From Prostheceraeus crozeri (Eukaryota > Platyhelminthes > Polycladida > Euryleptidae), in assembly GCA_907163375.1 (NCBI GenBank), contig CAJQUW010012972.1, forward strand, positions 124,001 through 188,000: a stretch of DNA of 64,000 nt. The letters are read 5' to 3'. The translations under genes and the position numbers were made by a program. Positions 25,114-38,230 of the stretch are shown here, piece after piece (positions within the stretch are counted from its first letter, which is position 1; every line of letters starts with the position of its first letter). The notes under the pieces were generated by a model that saw nothing but the letters and a program-made list of their open reading frames with translations, was not told where the DNA came from and did not search any database.

Positions 25114-25169
25114 GACGCTTGGGTAATTATGATACAATATATATACATATATAAATATGTATGTATATA

Positions 25170-26216
25170 CAGTAGAGCATCGGTTATCCGAACAGCTCGG
25201 GGTACAAGCTTTTTGTTCGGATAACTGATCGTTTGGATAAACGATTAGATCAATTTTCCACGAAGTTTCCACTAGCATTCTAGGGGTCCAGTGTCAAAAT
25301 AAGCCTGTTTCTATGAGTCTTTCGTTTTAAGAAAAAAAGGCATTGATTCTGATAAAATGGCATGAAGATTCTATACATGTATTCTATACAAAAATTTTAC
25401 AATGCTACACAATACACAATAAAGTCCAATTCACTGGAAGAAGTTACGAATGTCTGTTTGCCTGGTGCGGTGACTGTCTGTCTGATCCCTAAGGTACCGC
25501 ACGACAGTCAAGTGAAGAGGGTCAGCACTGGGGAGTGACTCCAACCAGGCAAGAAGTCCATCAGCATGTCTAAAGGCCTGTGACGCTGTTGGTGGGGGTT
25601 GACAGGAACTCCAGCGTCGTCCTCGTCGTCACTGGCAGCCTTCGCAGCACCTTCGTCCTTACTGACTGCCTGCACGATCTCCTCGTCAGTCAGCAAGGCA
25701 GCAATGGGCACCTCCTCGTCACAGTGCAGCCAGTCGTCAAGGACATCATCCGAATAGGCTGGGTCGACAGCAGCAGCCACGGAGCCCACGTCGATCTCTG
25801 GACGCGTGCCTAAGCGCAGATCGATTCAATGACGACTATCAACTAAAGGAAACTGAGTAAAGTTTGAGAAAATGTTGCACGATGATTCTTGTTCCAATTT
25901 TGATAAACTGAATATCAAATGAAAGCTTACAGCGTCAGCTTGCTCAATGTGGTTATTTCGTTTTTGTGCGATATCATCTTCATATTGAAATAGCCACGGC
26001 AGCCGGATTTATTACATTTGTAATTTGCGGCCGCTAATTGATAACAGGGAGCCACCGAGCATCATATACTGCACTGTACATGTATTTCACATCAATGTGT
26101 GGAAGAACAGTATGAGCGAAGTTTTAGTTGATTCACAGGAGACTGGGCCCAGGTTTCTGTATGAATTTAATGTTTCGAAATTTCGGATAAACGATGTTCG
26201 GATAATCGATGCTCTA

Positions 26217-26219
<3 letters not shown>
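25170..26219. mobile_element. Pogo/Tigger-type DNA transposon, internally deleted
   Basis: 1050 bp bounded by CAGTAGAGCATCG-TTATCCGAAC and its inverse, with TA on each side (25168-25169 and 26220-26221). The ends match the Tigger/pogo style. Inside it keeps only the C-terminal end of the transposase on the minus strand. The right side abuts a (TA)n tract. Confidence 0.8.
25431..25789 (-). pseudogene. Tigger-like transposase C-terminal tail
   Basis: The acidic tail DEEVPIAALLTDEEIVQAV and ASDDEDDAGVPV is followed, after a frame change near 25510, by HLTVVRYLRDQTD and RQTDIRNFFQ with a stop at 25431-25433. The DEEIV and acidic blocks are the usual end of pogo/Tigger/jerky transposases. The catalytic and DNA-binding parts are gone. 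Confidence 0.6.

Positions 26220-26273
<54 letters not shown>
26220..26273. repeat. (TA)n microsatellite
   Basis: About 27 uninterrupted TA units directly at the right end of the Tigger-type element. Confidence 0.95.
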
Positions 26274-26275
<2 letters not shown>

Positions 26276-28105
26276 GCATATATGACATCTATTTACGTCA
26301 ATGAAATTTTGCTGTCTCAATAAATTTTGATTAACAAAATGTAAATCATTGCAATCATTGAATCATTGTGAATTTTTACAATCTGAATTTCAGACTTTAA
26401 TCTAAAAATGATTTAAATATCCTGTCACGAATTCATTCATTAATGAATAGCTGCAACAAGGAGAATAGTCCATCACTTGCATTGCTATTTACGAGTCCGC
26501 GTCGGTGTACTCGTACATAGAAATTACACATTGATGGACATGTTCAAGTTTTAGGAGAGTGACCGTTGACAACATCAAGGAAATATTGTCAGGGCTGCCA
26601 CTCTTATCAAAAATAAAAACCGGGGTCAAATCGGAATGGGCCCCCTAAAATACGTAAATATACCTCAAAGTAAGAAACTTACGATCATTCAATATTACTT
26701 AACCCGCTAAGTTTTGAAAACGTTCAGGCAGAAGTTGAGTCTGTTCTGATAGATATATTTCTGAATCCACATAGTCAGAAAGCAAATAAGTGGTATAAAC
26801 AGTCATCAGTTTTAACAAGGTGCACTAAAATGCATGACTCGACAGCTAATATTTTTATTTTTATATTATATTTTATTTATTTTTATATTTATTATATTAT
26901 TTATATTATATTATTATATTATATTATATTATTATTATATTATATTATATTTTATTTTTATTTATATTATTTATATTTATTATTAGCTAGTCAGCTAATA
27001 TTATTAGAGGAACTGTTTTCGAAGGTTAGACAGAGGGCACTATAAAGCACGAAGGGCCCTTCGCAGTCTCAAAAGGGCCCCCATCACGATATCAAAGTGC
27101 CGCTGCACTATCTCAAAAGGACCCCTTAAAATCTAAAAAATTTAAAAATCCAAATTATTTGTTCCTTTGCCAAACATGTTCTCACTGCTTAGTTTATTCT
27201 AAAAAAACCGGAAATCCCTCTATTTTTCCGCAGGGAGCCCGCTAGACTTTAGCAGCAAATAAAACAACCACCATTCAAGCTCATTTTGCAGTGGACTCAT
27301 GAAATATACAATGCCTTTCTGTATAACATCTTAACTAATCAGGGAAATAATCTACAAACTGTGAAATGGAAGCACATAATTTACGGCTAAAATAATTTTC
27401 ATTAAGTTGGGAAATACGTCTTCTTCGCTACAGATCTTCACATATCTTACAAAAGTAAAAAAGCAAGGCGGCGAACTGCAACGCAGCAAGACTTATTAAT
27501 TTTGAAACAACTTTTCTGTTTCTTCAGGTGATTTGGAGCATCTTCTGAGAAACATGGTTAGTTGCAATTGATTTGAGGGGAAAAGGACCGATTCAGCCGT
27601 GGTATTAGCCACTGCCATTATGTTTTCACTGTAGTGGATGTCACTGCGGAATAAGGAAAACCAGACCTCACGAGAAAGCGAATTATGCATAGTGCGTGCT
27701 TCCACTAAAGGAGTATCAATGAAAGAAACTTTCGAAAAATTATATGAGCAGGTATATTAATAAAAGAAAGATAATAGGATACATAAACAAAAATATCAGT
27801 ATTTCTTATGACTCTATTTATGAGTACATTTCCAATACAAATTGGGTTTTCAATGTTAAGTTGTCATCGTATTCACTTTTTGCTTCCTTCATGTGGTATT
27901 CGTCGGCACAGTTTAGTTCACAACTAATTTCCCAGAATCAAATAGAATTTCACTTCCTGAATTTGTTCATTGTATTTTGTTGCAGATGTAAATTGAACCC
28001 CAGGCATACTTTTCAAAAATGAGAATTGTGTAAGGGATGTATGGGTTGCGCATCTTTTTTGAAATGTAGAAAATTTATTATAAATAAGATATCAAAGTCA
28101 CTGTG
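26274..28105. other. No gene recognised; AT-rich low complexity
   Basis: Includes a TATTTTATATTA-rich low-complexity tract at about 26850-26990 and C/G-rich patches near 26630 and 27050. No convincing coding sequence. Confidence 0.4.
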
Positions 28106-28179
28106 GATTTTCAATGCAGAAATTTTACCATAGAGTGGGGATATATAGGTAGAGAGTGTCGACTCAAAAAAGTATCTGT

Positions 28180-28970
28180 ATACAGTGAAATTTTTTATAT
28201 CAAAGGATTCAGTTCTTTGCAATGTTTACGTTCCCGTGGTCCAAAAAATTATTTCGGCACTTTTGAAAAAAGTCAAAATTTCTCTTTTTTATACTACCGA
28301 GATCGAGATACTCTTCTAAATAAGTAGAATGAAGCAAGTTGGATATCTAAAAGAATGAGTTATAAGCATCCTAACTAAGCGGAAATCAAGCTGATAATCA
28401 AGGGAATTTCATGAATTGTATTATAATTAAAGTCTTCAAGAAAAAGTCACGATATTATTCATGCTTTCTCGGCTAAAATTTCAAGTTTTTAATTAAGCTT
28501 TCACCAGTATGATTTCATGATTCATTATAAATTCATGCTTCATTTCTAGAATCTGAATAGTGATGTGGACCCATTTTCATCTTTTCAAGCCAATTGAAAT
28601 AATTGTCTTTGATTATGTGATTTTGTTGTGCCGGTGACATCAGGTTGATATGACCGCGCTTAAGAAAATACTCCTGAGGTTCAGCATGAAAGTGATAGGA
28701 AACCATCGAATTGCTAATTTAGCAACTGCAAGACTCTCAAGAGAATCTGTGAAATACCATCATTCCTTCTGCATCTTCTGCATTACAATTATGATCACTC
28801 AATTCCGTTGCAACTTCTGCAGAACTGCAAAAATGTGCACATAGCTTACATTTGGTAACAATACCACCTGTGTCCCCCTTGTGTTCATTTGATAAAATCG
28901 AAAGTGTATACACATTGGGGATTTAATAAATGCGGAGTTAGCACTCTACCTAATATTCCTACTCCATGAG
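28180..28970 (+). repeat. Dispersed repeat family, copy 1
   Basis: Matches 44599-45370 in the same orientation (shared start GTCAAAAGATTCAGTTCTTT-like, shared end GAAAGTGTATACACATTGGG). Its second half is repeated in inverse at 29150-29690. No gene. Confidence 0.75.
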
Positions 28971-29149
28971 TTTTACGCAAACTTTGCGAGCCTAGAATTA
29001 TATGTCAAATGCAGGTCATGAAGATTAACAGCCAAAGCATGCCTGAAAGTAGAGACACTTTCTGAAGCAAAAAAGCTGAGGAAATATAATATTGTATGCT
29101 ATTTGATGTTTATCCTCGGCCGCCTTGAGGCCGATCGGCTGTACGTGCG

Positions 29150-29690
29150 AGTAATACCTTAGAGTAAATATGTTAGGTATAAGTGGTCAGCATTTAATTA
29201 ATTCCCCAATGTGCATACTTTCGATTTTATTAAATGAACTCAAGGGAGATACAGGTGGCATGGTCACCAAATGTGAGATATGCAAATTCTTGCCATTTTG
29301 AAGAAATTACAACGGAATTGACTGATCATGATAGCATAAAGCAGAAGGAAATGACATTATTTTACAGATTGTCCGTGTCATGACAGCCTTGGTACTTGGT
29401 AGCCTTGGAGAGGTCATGTTTGTTAAATTGGCAACTCGATGACCTGCTATTGCTTTCATCCTCAACCTCAAGAGAATCTTCTTAAGTGCGATCATTTATA
29501 AGCAGCCTGCCACTGGTAGAACAAAATAACATAATGAAAGACAATGATTTCAATTAACTTTGAAAGATGTAAATGTTTTCCACATCACTATTCAGATTCA
29601 AGAAATGAAACATGAATTTAGTGAATCATGAAATCATGATGGTGAAAATTGAATTGAAAACTTGAAATTTCAGCCAAGAAAGCACTTCCA
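29150..29690 (-). repeat. Dispersed repeat family, copy 2 (inverted)
   Basis: Inverse of about 28465-28970, forming a large inverted pair with a 180-bp spacer. It ends where the CGAC-rich block begins. Confidence 0.75.
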
Positions 29691-29696
29691 TCCTGG

Positions 29697-29932
29697 TGAA
29701 AAAAAATTGTCGGTGAAATGTCGGTCCATTGTCGGGAAGCCGACTCGGCTTAATGACGGCAAAGGTCCTAATTCCCCGACTATCTGCCGACGAATCGGTG
29801 AGCCGACAATTCCCCGACTGTTTCGCCGACACACTACCGACAATTCCCCGACAGCCACCGACAATTCCCCGACAGCCTCCGACAATTCCCCGACAGCTGC
29901 CGCCGACAATTCCCCGACAGCCGCCGACATCT
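29697..29932 (+). repeat. CGAC-rich block with 18-bp minisatellite
   Basis: Starts TCCTGGTGAAAAAAAATTG. From about 29798 it contains several units of CCGACAATTCCCCGACAG. It is far more GC-rich than its surroundings. Related blocks at 35936-36129 (inverse, sharing the GGTGAAAAAAAAT end) and perhaps 43812-43970. Confidence 0.7.
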
Positions 29933-30033
29933 AATTATATGTTCACATTCTTTTGATGAAATTACAGTTATAGCCTACTTGACGTTGTAGCAAAATATTG
30001 AAGAAATTTGCTGTTGATAGTGATGAATAGTGT

Positions 30034-30255
30034 TGATCAAAGTCATCCTGCTACGAAATGCTCCAAGGATTAACAGCAGAAAAACTCATGCTGCTAAAAC
30101 CAAAACATTCGGAGGCAGTGACAAGAATAGCCCTACAATATTTATACATTATAAAAATGCTGCTGATCGGTGTCATCCTGCTACGAAATGTTCCAAGGAT
30201 TAACAGCAGAAAAACTCAATGCTGCTAAAACCAAAACATTCGGAGGCAGTGACAA
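30034..30255 (+). repeat. Two direct copies of a 90-bp unit
   Basis: 30034-30123 and 30164-30255 share nearly all bases (TCATCCTGCTACGAAATG to TTCGGAGGCAGTGACAA). Confidence 0.85.
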
Positions 30256-31160
30256 ATAATCGCACAAGAAATTATTTTAGCGACTCACCTCAAAAGTAAA
30301 TGTCGGCCTACAGAACAGTGGTATGCTTCTCTGCCATCGGTTGTGCTGGCTTGGTAGTGTCCGGTCTCCATTGATGGTATCTTTTTGAGAGACAACGACT
30401 TTGGTCTAAAATGCGCAGTAAGATGCTTGATGCAAAAAATATTGAATATTATTGACGCATAAAAAGAAGTTATAGAATCTAACATAATTAAAATAAATAG
30501 GAACATACATGTACATTTAACATAAAAAATAGGAAAACGACATGAGCTTTTATTCACTTCATGTAATTATGCTGCTTAAAATCAATAGCATTACATTAAT
30601 TACCCGACCTGCTATTATTTCCAGGCAAAAAATAATAAAGCGACAAGAATCACTATAAGTATTACATGAGCACCAGACAAGTTCCGATGAAAAATGTGTC
30701 ATAAAACAAATGACGAAATTCAGGATGATTACGAAGGAGATAAAGTGTTCAGTCTGGGAATTTTCAAAAAGCAAATATGTAGCTGACGATCAGTATAAAA
30801 AGGAAGTACATATGACTAATATATATCCATATGAGAACATGATTGTGAGTGTGGACCAATAGCGCATTTTTGGAAATATTTAAAGACAATTACAAACAGC
30901 TAACAATCATGAAAAATAACTATAGCAAATACCTGTCCACTTGCATGATTAAGACGGTGGTTCAAGTCAAGTCAAGTCTAATTTGGAAATCTTTTAAGAT
31001 AATTATAAACAGCCAACAATCACGTAGAGATGATGCCTCTTTGGTTGGACATTCTAAATGAAAGTGAAAGTAGGATTGCTAATATGATGCTATAATTTAT
31101 TAGATCATGAACCAATTAATTTCAACTATACTGAGCGTAGCCATTTTCAGGGTATAAAAA
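30256..31160. other. No gene recognised
   Basis: AT-rich, short frames only. Confidence 0.4.
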
Positions 31161-31164
31161 ATGA

Positions 31165-31655
31165 AAATGCATTGATGAAATTTTAAGCATTCATAAATAT
31201 ACCTTTACGCATATTCTTCATTCGCATGTATATAAATGCCTAAAATTCCATCAAGGCATGCTCTGTTCAATTATCATTTTATACCCTGAAGATGACTGCG
31301 TTCTGTAGTTGAAATTACTCGAAATTGGTACGGATGAATAAATCACATCATTAAGTTACACATGCATAAATTACATCAGATAATAATTCAAAAGTATGGG
31401 AATGCCAAATTAGCAGCAATTTGGCATTCCCATACTTTTGAATTATTATCTGATGTATATGTCACTTAATGATGTGATTTATTCAGCCGCACCAATTTCG
31501 AGTAATTTCAACTACAGAACGCATGCAGTCATCTTCAGGGTATAAAATGATAACTGAAAAGAGCATGCCTTGATGGGATTTTAGGCATTTTTAGATATGT
31601 GAATGAAGAATATGCATAAAGGTATATTTCTAAATGCTTTCAATTATAAAATGCT
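31165..31655. repeat. Imperfect palindrome with about 240-bp arms
   Basis: Arms meet at about 31411 (GCCAAATTAGCAGCAATTTGGC) and match outward for about 240 bp with substitutions and short gaps, including the paired blocks ATACCCTGAAGATGACTG and CAGTCATCTTCAGGGTAT. Confidence 0.8.
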
Positions 31656-34190
31656 TCAATTAATTTGCATTTATCGTTACTAAACAAATGTAATTACATT
31701 TGTAGATGAATTTATGTTTTCCTCACGAAGCTATCTTCAGGGAATATAAATGTTAGGTCATGTTTAATCAATTATAAGTTAGACAAATAGTCCGGCAACC
31801 AGAAGTTAATTAATTAATTGTCATTATTTTTTTTTCATAAAATGATGTAGTAACTAACTTGGCATTCCCTTACTTTTGAAATGTTTACATTGAGTGTACG
31901 CATTTTTTCACAATTGCATCAGTTATGGCTTTCCTATTTTTATTTGTATTTCGATAACAGTATCAGTGTAAAAAAGAAGCAACGAACCAATGGAAGCATG
32001 ATTACAATGTCAATATGGTCCTGTTTCCACAAAACGGACCATATGCACTTTTTTACAGTTTTTACAGTTTTTATCATCGTTGTGTTGTCACTAAACCAAT
32101 TTTAGATAGATGAAGATTGCGACTACACAATTCAAAAGTCTTTGTCATTCAGTAACTCGTCCGAAACGTTGAGGCTTGGTTCATCAGGCCAAGAGAGCCG
32201 ATAATGTAGGCCTAATCACTGCGGTATTTTCACTTTCACATAGAAGTTTTATAACCTATTTCAAACACGAATACTTACTATCGCTTTAATGGTTGATTAT
32301 TGCTTGACATCACTGATTATTGATCACTCATTCTTGAGAAGAAAAAAATGACTTAAATTAGAAGAAAAAATATTATTAATAGACTTATTCATAAAAAGGA
32401 TTAACTTTTCTTATTGTATATTATTATTTATATCTATAAACTTTATTAAACTACATCTTTATTTACTGAGTTAAAAGCTAAAAACTGTTAAACTAACTAA
32501 ATAAGGATACCAAGCTTGCGACCGATATCCCTGAAAATAACTACTTGAACTATTATATAAGATTTCACTATGGGTTAGGCAAAATTAATTTTTGCCATTA
32601 TCAAAATGAAATCGTACGTCAAGTTGTACCCGTCCTTTGCTAAAGATAGTTGGGTCTCCAGTTATGTGAAGAGAAACTTCACTGTCAACACCTTTGACAG
32701 CATCGATAAAAGAAGTAGAGCTCTAAATCTCTTGGCATCGAAGCTGGAAACAAAACCAAATCTCGTCTCAAGTGTAATGGTCGCTCGGATAGAGATTTCG
32801 TTATTAAACAAAAGCTCGCGTAAATAAAAAACTATTTTAATGAAAATAAAGTTGTTCTAAATATTGATTTTATTAGTGATAGTTTTCTCGCAAAATTAAT
32901 TGTCGTATTCGTAAATATAAACTTGACATTAAATTCGCAAATTAAAGTAACCTAAAATTGTTAATTTTCAAAACAAGAATAATAATACACGCTAACTAAT
33001 TGTTTTCTTTGTAGTAACTTCTTAATCATAATAATTGCAATTATAGTTTTGTTGTTTATCCATTGATTTGTCATTTTAGTTCTAATAGTTACATAGATGA
33101 TCTTCACGCCCTTTTCGTTTTGAGATTTGATGAACATCGCAATGCAGCCACCCCAGTGGGTGGTTCAATGTGCCCCACGCATGAGGCACATTAACCACTT
33201 TGGTAGAAATTTCAAAATTAAAATTGTGAGGAGATTGAATGTCACAAAAACGTCCAACAACTTTGAGATTACTAAGGATATCCTCAACCTTTCATCCGAG
33301 TTTGATTTTGGTTCATTTGATTTAGTATATTCAAACTGTTGAGAAAAGATCAAAAACATGTTCAATGTGCCCTACCCGCCCCTATCAAGAATGGAGATGC
33401 AGCAAGTCCTGACTGATCGCTGTTTGAAATGTACCGCGAACTGTATTGAAGACTGACGTCAGTATATTGCTAACTTTGGATTGCCCTGTCAAAGCCAGTA
33501 TCAACGAATCACAACTAAAATTCGAAAATTGATTTGTACTTCGCTGTGATTGCCTAGCATGATGTTATTAAATATAAATACACATGTCAACGGATTCTCA
33601 TCGAAGATCGCACCCACAAACTGAAAGCTGTAACAAATACGCGAGTGACTCACAACCAAAAGCAGTTTAACTTAAATTAATAATGGCAGTTTTTCAATTA
33701 AGCAATCAAGCAGATTTTTAGAGTCATAACCACACATTTTCACTAAAAGTTGACGTATCTTAATGAACAATACGTCAAATAAAAGCCTAGGATTTGACTA
33801 TTCATCTCATGCGGGTTTCATCTCTTCATCAACACGATTTCATGTTTAAAAATTATGATTTATGAAGTGGGTTTTACTTCTGTAGAGGCACATTAGGTAA
33901 TGAGTAGAGGTGTTATATACTGTCATCAATTCATCATGAAAAATGCAAATTATCATATCATTGTAATAACATCAGGATAAGCTTAACGATGTAAAATGTG
34001 GAACGCCTTTATTTCTGAACAAATATTGCCAGTGATAGACCTATGCGTACAATAATAAAATTACTAAATCCTGTACAAATTATAACTAACAACCGATGGA
34101 GAGAAAGAAATATTTATAGATCAGCTTACCTATTAACATGATTGTTCGAGTCATAGCAATTACTTGTATTTTGCATAAATTAGTCAATTC
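31656..34190. other. Mostly featureless; one weak small ORF
   Basis: AT-rich. A 73-codon frame at 32606-32827 has balanced codon use (MKSYVKLYPSFAKDSW) in an otherwise stop-rich stretch and could be a small or partial exon, but nothing supports it further. Confidence 0.35.
32606..32827 (+). CDS. Possible small protein, unrecognised
   Basis: Seventy-three codons from ATG to TAA, with mixed charged and hydrophobic residues and no signal peptide, membrane segment or known motif. The DNA composition is richer in GC than its flanks, the only hint of coding. No promoter or splice signal was identified. It may be an accidental frame. Confidence 0.2.
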   Translation: MKSYVKLYPSFAKDSWVSSYVKRNFTVNTFDSIDKRSRALNLLASKLETKPNLVSSVMVARIEISLLNKSSRK

Positions 34191-34196
34191 CGTTTC

Positions 34197-34900
34197 TTAG
34201 ATTGTGTCATTCGTTTCCAAGAGATAATAAAATCGATTGCCATGTATCCTGATTCCATCGATGTAGAAGTCAAATGACAAATCATGAAATATACGAATGA
34301 AACTTTGAAAGTGTGGAGACAATTTATTGTTAAATGATTCTGAAGAAAAATGAGATAACACTGCGCACTCGGAAGTCGTAATATATGTGTAATTTGTTGG
34401 GAGATTTATTGAAGGAAGCCAATCTAAGAGATCCTCGAAATCGGTGATATCATCCTTGGGAATTCGAATTATCAAGTTTCCATTCTTGTGTTCTCTCCTT
34501 CCATGCGAGCTGTTGCCGTTGATGCGTTTTCCACAAAAAGTTTGGTTTGGTTGATGAAGATGCCGAGGTATAGTAAGATGGAAAGTTGTTGAAAACACTG
34601 GGAACTGCCGAAGATTTGAGTTGCAATAGTTTCAATTCTTTTCTGGGACGCTTAGATGATATTGAATTGTTGACTTGTCTTGATTAAATCATTTTCGAGG
34701 AAGTGCAGAGAACAAATTCGCGAAGACAAGGTTGGAAGGAAGACGCTTCTTTGGCCAAAATTATCGACATCCTCTCGTTTAATTGCTCTTTGTCTTATCC
34801 ATTTGTCGCGAAGAGTCTGGTCATGAGAAAATGCAAAAAACGAAATATGCACATTCGTTGAGTTATCTGATGTGCTTTTGTGCACTTGCTGTTTATTATC
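34197..34900 (-). pseudogene. THAP-domain protein, frameshifted
   Basis: The N-terminal frame (34652-34885) has ISFFAFSHDQTLRDKWIRQR and ICSLHFLENDLIKTS, matching the Phe-Pro/Trp and C-x-x-H halves of a THAP zinc finger. The first Cys pair is not visible. After a shift near 34680 the next frame continues AVPSVFNNFPSYYT, the usual AVPS-type stretch following THAP domains. A second shift near 34500 leads into an unrecognised C-terminus ending at 34197. THAP fingers bind DNA in host regulators and P-element transposases; I cannot tell which this was. Confidence 0.55.
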
Positions 34901-35935
34901 GTAGGACGTTAACTGGGCGCGCTGCTTTCCCAGTCAGGCGCACGCATAATATGTTTTGAGACAAGCTAACCAACTTGATGCTATAGCAACGCATCGATCA
35001 ATCAGATGACGCTTGCCTCACATATTTGCATGCAGATTCGGCAGATCACTGTGAGGACGAAGGACAAAGGCAGTATTATGACTGCGTGTGCACACACTGT
35101 TGTGCTGTCCTGTATGAAACTTCCCGTGAACATAGCAGCTCAATGAATTGCCAATGAATTGCGCTTTGCGCTATCGAACAATGAAATCTATCAGTCCTGA
35201 GTCTGTATCGAGTGTGGACTATTCGTGAAAATCTATTCGTGCTCTAGATATCTCACAATGGCTAGAAATAGAAGGTTGGAAGAAGCCCTTTCAAAAGGAA
35301 TTACCCTAATTCACGGTCGTTCGGAGATAGCAAAATTAGACAGATAAATGGCTACTTAAAACAGCACAACAATGTGTTCTCAGCAGGGTTTTCAACTTTC
35401 AAAAGAATTTTTTTCTTTCGTTTGCTTTCTCATAGCGTTTGAGTACTAGAAACATTTTCTGCGCTGCAGTAAAGAATGTGCAACAGATTAATGCACCGAT
35501 TAAAATCGGGCTGTTTTAATGTAGGATTGTATACACACATCTAATACATTAACAGGCGTTTTTCTTCTTGTCAGGATGTTCTGTGAATTTCCATGTAATT
35601 CTATCTACATTTTGAATCACTCAAAAAGAAAATACAAGTAACGGAGACAGAACTGTTGACCCATCTGCCGCTATATGTAGACATGTATTGATATCTTAAC
35701 TTACCACATGCTGCCGGAAATCTGGTCCTGATATCTGGTATGAGGAATTCTGTAATCCTTTTTGCAAGAGGTTGCCATTTTGTCTTTCATCTGTGCCACT
35801 TGCAAAGAAGCAGAATGTGCTGACTATGCTCCTCGAGCGCAGCAGGAGTCCTCTGTTGTAAATCACAGCAGTGTTTAAGTTATATAGATCACACGAATTG
35901 GAGTGGACGAGATTTGCTAATAATTGTCCAATCAG
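34901..35935. other. No gene recognised
   Basis: Short open frames only. Slightly higher GC near 34910-35130. Confidence 0.4.
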
Positions 35936-36129
35936 AGTTGCTGTCGGCATATAGGGAGAACATGTCGACACTTTCCGATTTTCTAATCATCATGTCGGTG
36001 CAGCCGTCACTAAACCGATGGGTACCGACAACACCTGTGTCGGCATTCACTCGGTGCGCCGACACGGTTGACAGCCGACACTGCCCGACTATTTGCCGAG
36101 TAATCGCCGACGATTTTTTTTCACCGGGA
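35936..36129 (-). repeat. CGAC-rich block, second copy
   Basis: Reads inversely to 29697-29932. It ends with CGATTTTTTTTCACCGGGA, the inverse of the start of the first copy, and is dense in CCGACA/TGTCGG words but lacks the regular 18-bp array. Borders the left end of the 7.5-kb satellite element. Confidence 0.6.
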
Positions 36130-36179
36130 TAGGCGCGAAAACAGTAAGTCCATGTCTATAGCTTTTATTTACAGTAGGT

Positions 36180-36560
36180 CCATGTCTCAATGAAAGTAAA
36201 CCAATGGAATGATACGCTGCCGATATGACTCACTTAGCATCCCCTTACAGAATATGATAAATATCTAAAAGAAATTTCTCATTTAAGGAATGATACACAT
36301 TCCTCGAAGTTTCTTGCAGAATGCATGTCGACAGTAAGCCCATGGCAATAATAATTATTAATTGAACTCTTAAAACACACCGAACTCCTTCCAACATGTC
36401 CATGTCTCAATAATAGTAAAGAAATCGAAGATTATCGTACTACTCAATATCCCTATCAGTAACCGGATTTGTATACACCTAAGAATTTTCTGCTTCTGGC
36501 GTAATGAAGAGTATCTGAGGAAGTTTCTTGTAAAAGACGTCGACAGTTAATGCATTCATC
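36180..36560 (+). repeat. Diverged tandem dimer of about 220 bp
   Basis: Two units begin TCCATGTCTCAAT-A-AGTAAA and each contains GAAGTTTCTTG and a GTCGACAGT word. They share the TCCATGTC motif of the satellite and of the element's ends. Confidence 0.5.
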
Positions 36561-38230
36561 ACATAATTAAAGCTACCGACAATTGTCAGTGTCAAAAACT
36601 CCCAGAAATCTGTTCAAATGGCATTTATTTGATGGATAATTGTGAACATATGGTTGGGCCCAATGACTTCCAGGAAATTGGCAATAGACGAAGGATATAA
36701 ATGATAAGGAAAACGTCAGTATGAATTAAATTGATCATGAGAAATTATTTCACACCTATCGTCTTCGTATCTCATTCATCTCGCTGCTGTACATTTTCTA
36801 TTGTCAACATCCTAATTATTTTTTCATTTCTATTGCCCTGCTGTTAATTTGTTTATAAAGTCTGTTAGTTTTTATCTGCTGCGAATCTACAGAAAATACC
36901 GTTTCAATTAGACATATTCAAATATAGTAATAGCGAGATGAAAAAATTGAATAAGTTTATGTAGTTCTATAGATATACTTTGAAAAATACTCCTTAATTC
37001 ATAGCTTTCGACAAGCACTTGCTAGCAAACAAGACAAATAAAAACTAATGTATTATGTATACGCATGTATTCTAATGTTCATCATTTATAGTTCCTTTTC
37101 ACTTTTTGTTCTTTGTTTTCGGCCACCGTTTTCGACTCGTTCCTCACCTGGAAGACAAAAAGAGGTAAAAGATTACTGACTACCTCATCAAGTTATGACA
37201 TTATTAACAAATAACATGGAAATTATCCGTACCGAATCTACAAAGGAATACATGAAAACACGAATATCATAGGAAATTAATTAATAAATAAACATAACCA
37301 ACAGGTTAAAATTCATCATGTTAGTGACTAGTGAGAGATGGATCAATGCACTGAATATCAGGAAATATTGAAATTCAGCTTCAAATATCAAACAACATTA
37401 AATATGAATGAGTACATAAATATACAAATCAACCATGCAATAACCTCAACATATACTACAAAATAATAAATCAAAACTTCATCTTCACATCTAATGGGAA
37501 ATTAGTCGTTCATTATTAACAAGGATTAAATGACTTCCGACTTGCAAGTGCAACTCATATGAAGCATATACCATACAATAACAGGGAAGTTTTATATTCT
37601 ACCATGGATCTAAAAAAAACATTTTTTGAACATAAATACTATAAACTAATAATAACTATACACCTAAGTCTACTCGCACCGTTATTTCGGTGCCACTAAT
37701 AAGCACGGGTTCGGATCAAATTAGCTCCATGTCTAGGTAATTGATCAATAGTGCACAATCAACACAATCATAGATAGGTGAAAGAGACACAAAAGGCTTA
37801 CTGCAGAGAGCCGCTGCATCAGAAGAATTCCTAGCTCATGTAACAAAGTGGGGAAGCATTAAGACATGGACTTGTTAGCATTGCGTTCTGTGTGTAAATG
37901 CAAGTACAATGCGTCTTCCAACTTATACAAAACCAAAGGAATCTTACATGAACATGAGCTGTCAGTCATCAAGTAGGAAAGATGACGTCCAAAACTTGAT
38001 GAAGTCTCTCAAACCAACTACAGAACGAAAAACAAGAACATAAGCCTCTTTACTTTTCAAGGCAGATTCTCATTTGATCACCGAATCAAACAAAAAGTAT
38101 GCAGAGCGGTGTCTTATTGATCCTTCAACGATTTCTGATGTCAACGAGTACCAGTCATGAGGCTACCTTCCTCTCATGGCAGGACATGCTATATTTCCAA
38201 TTCACTTATACACAACAGAAGGCAAAGCGC

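Noticed and set aside
26025-26320. Open frames on both strands rich in Ile-Tyr
   Set aside because: They read through the (TA)n microsatellite.
26580-27250. Possible hAT element starting CAGGGCTGCCACTC
   Set aside because: No matching inverse end or target duplication was found.
29626-29956. Three overlapping frames with Pro/Thr/Ser repeats
   Set aside because: Translation of the CCGACA minisatellite; all frames stay open because the unit is a multiple of three.
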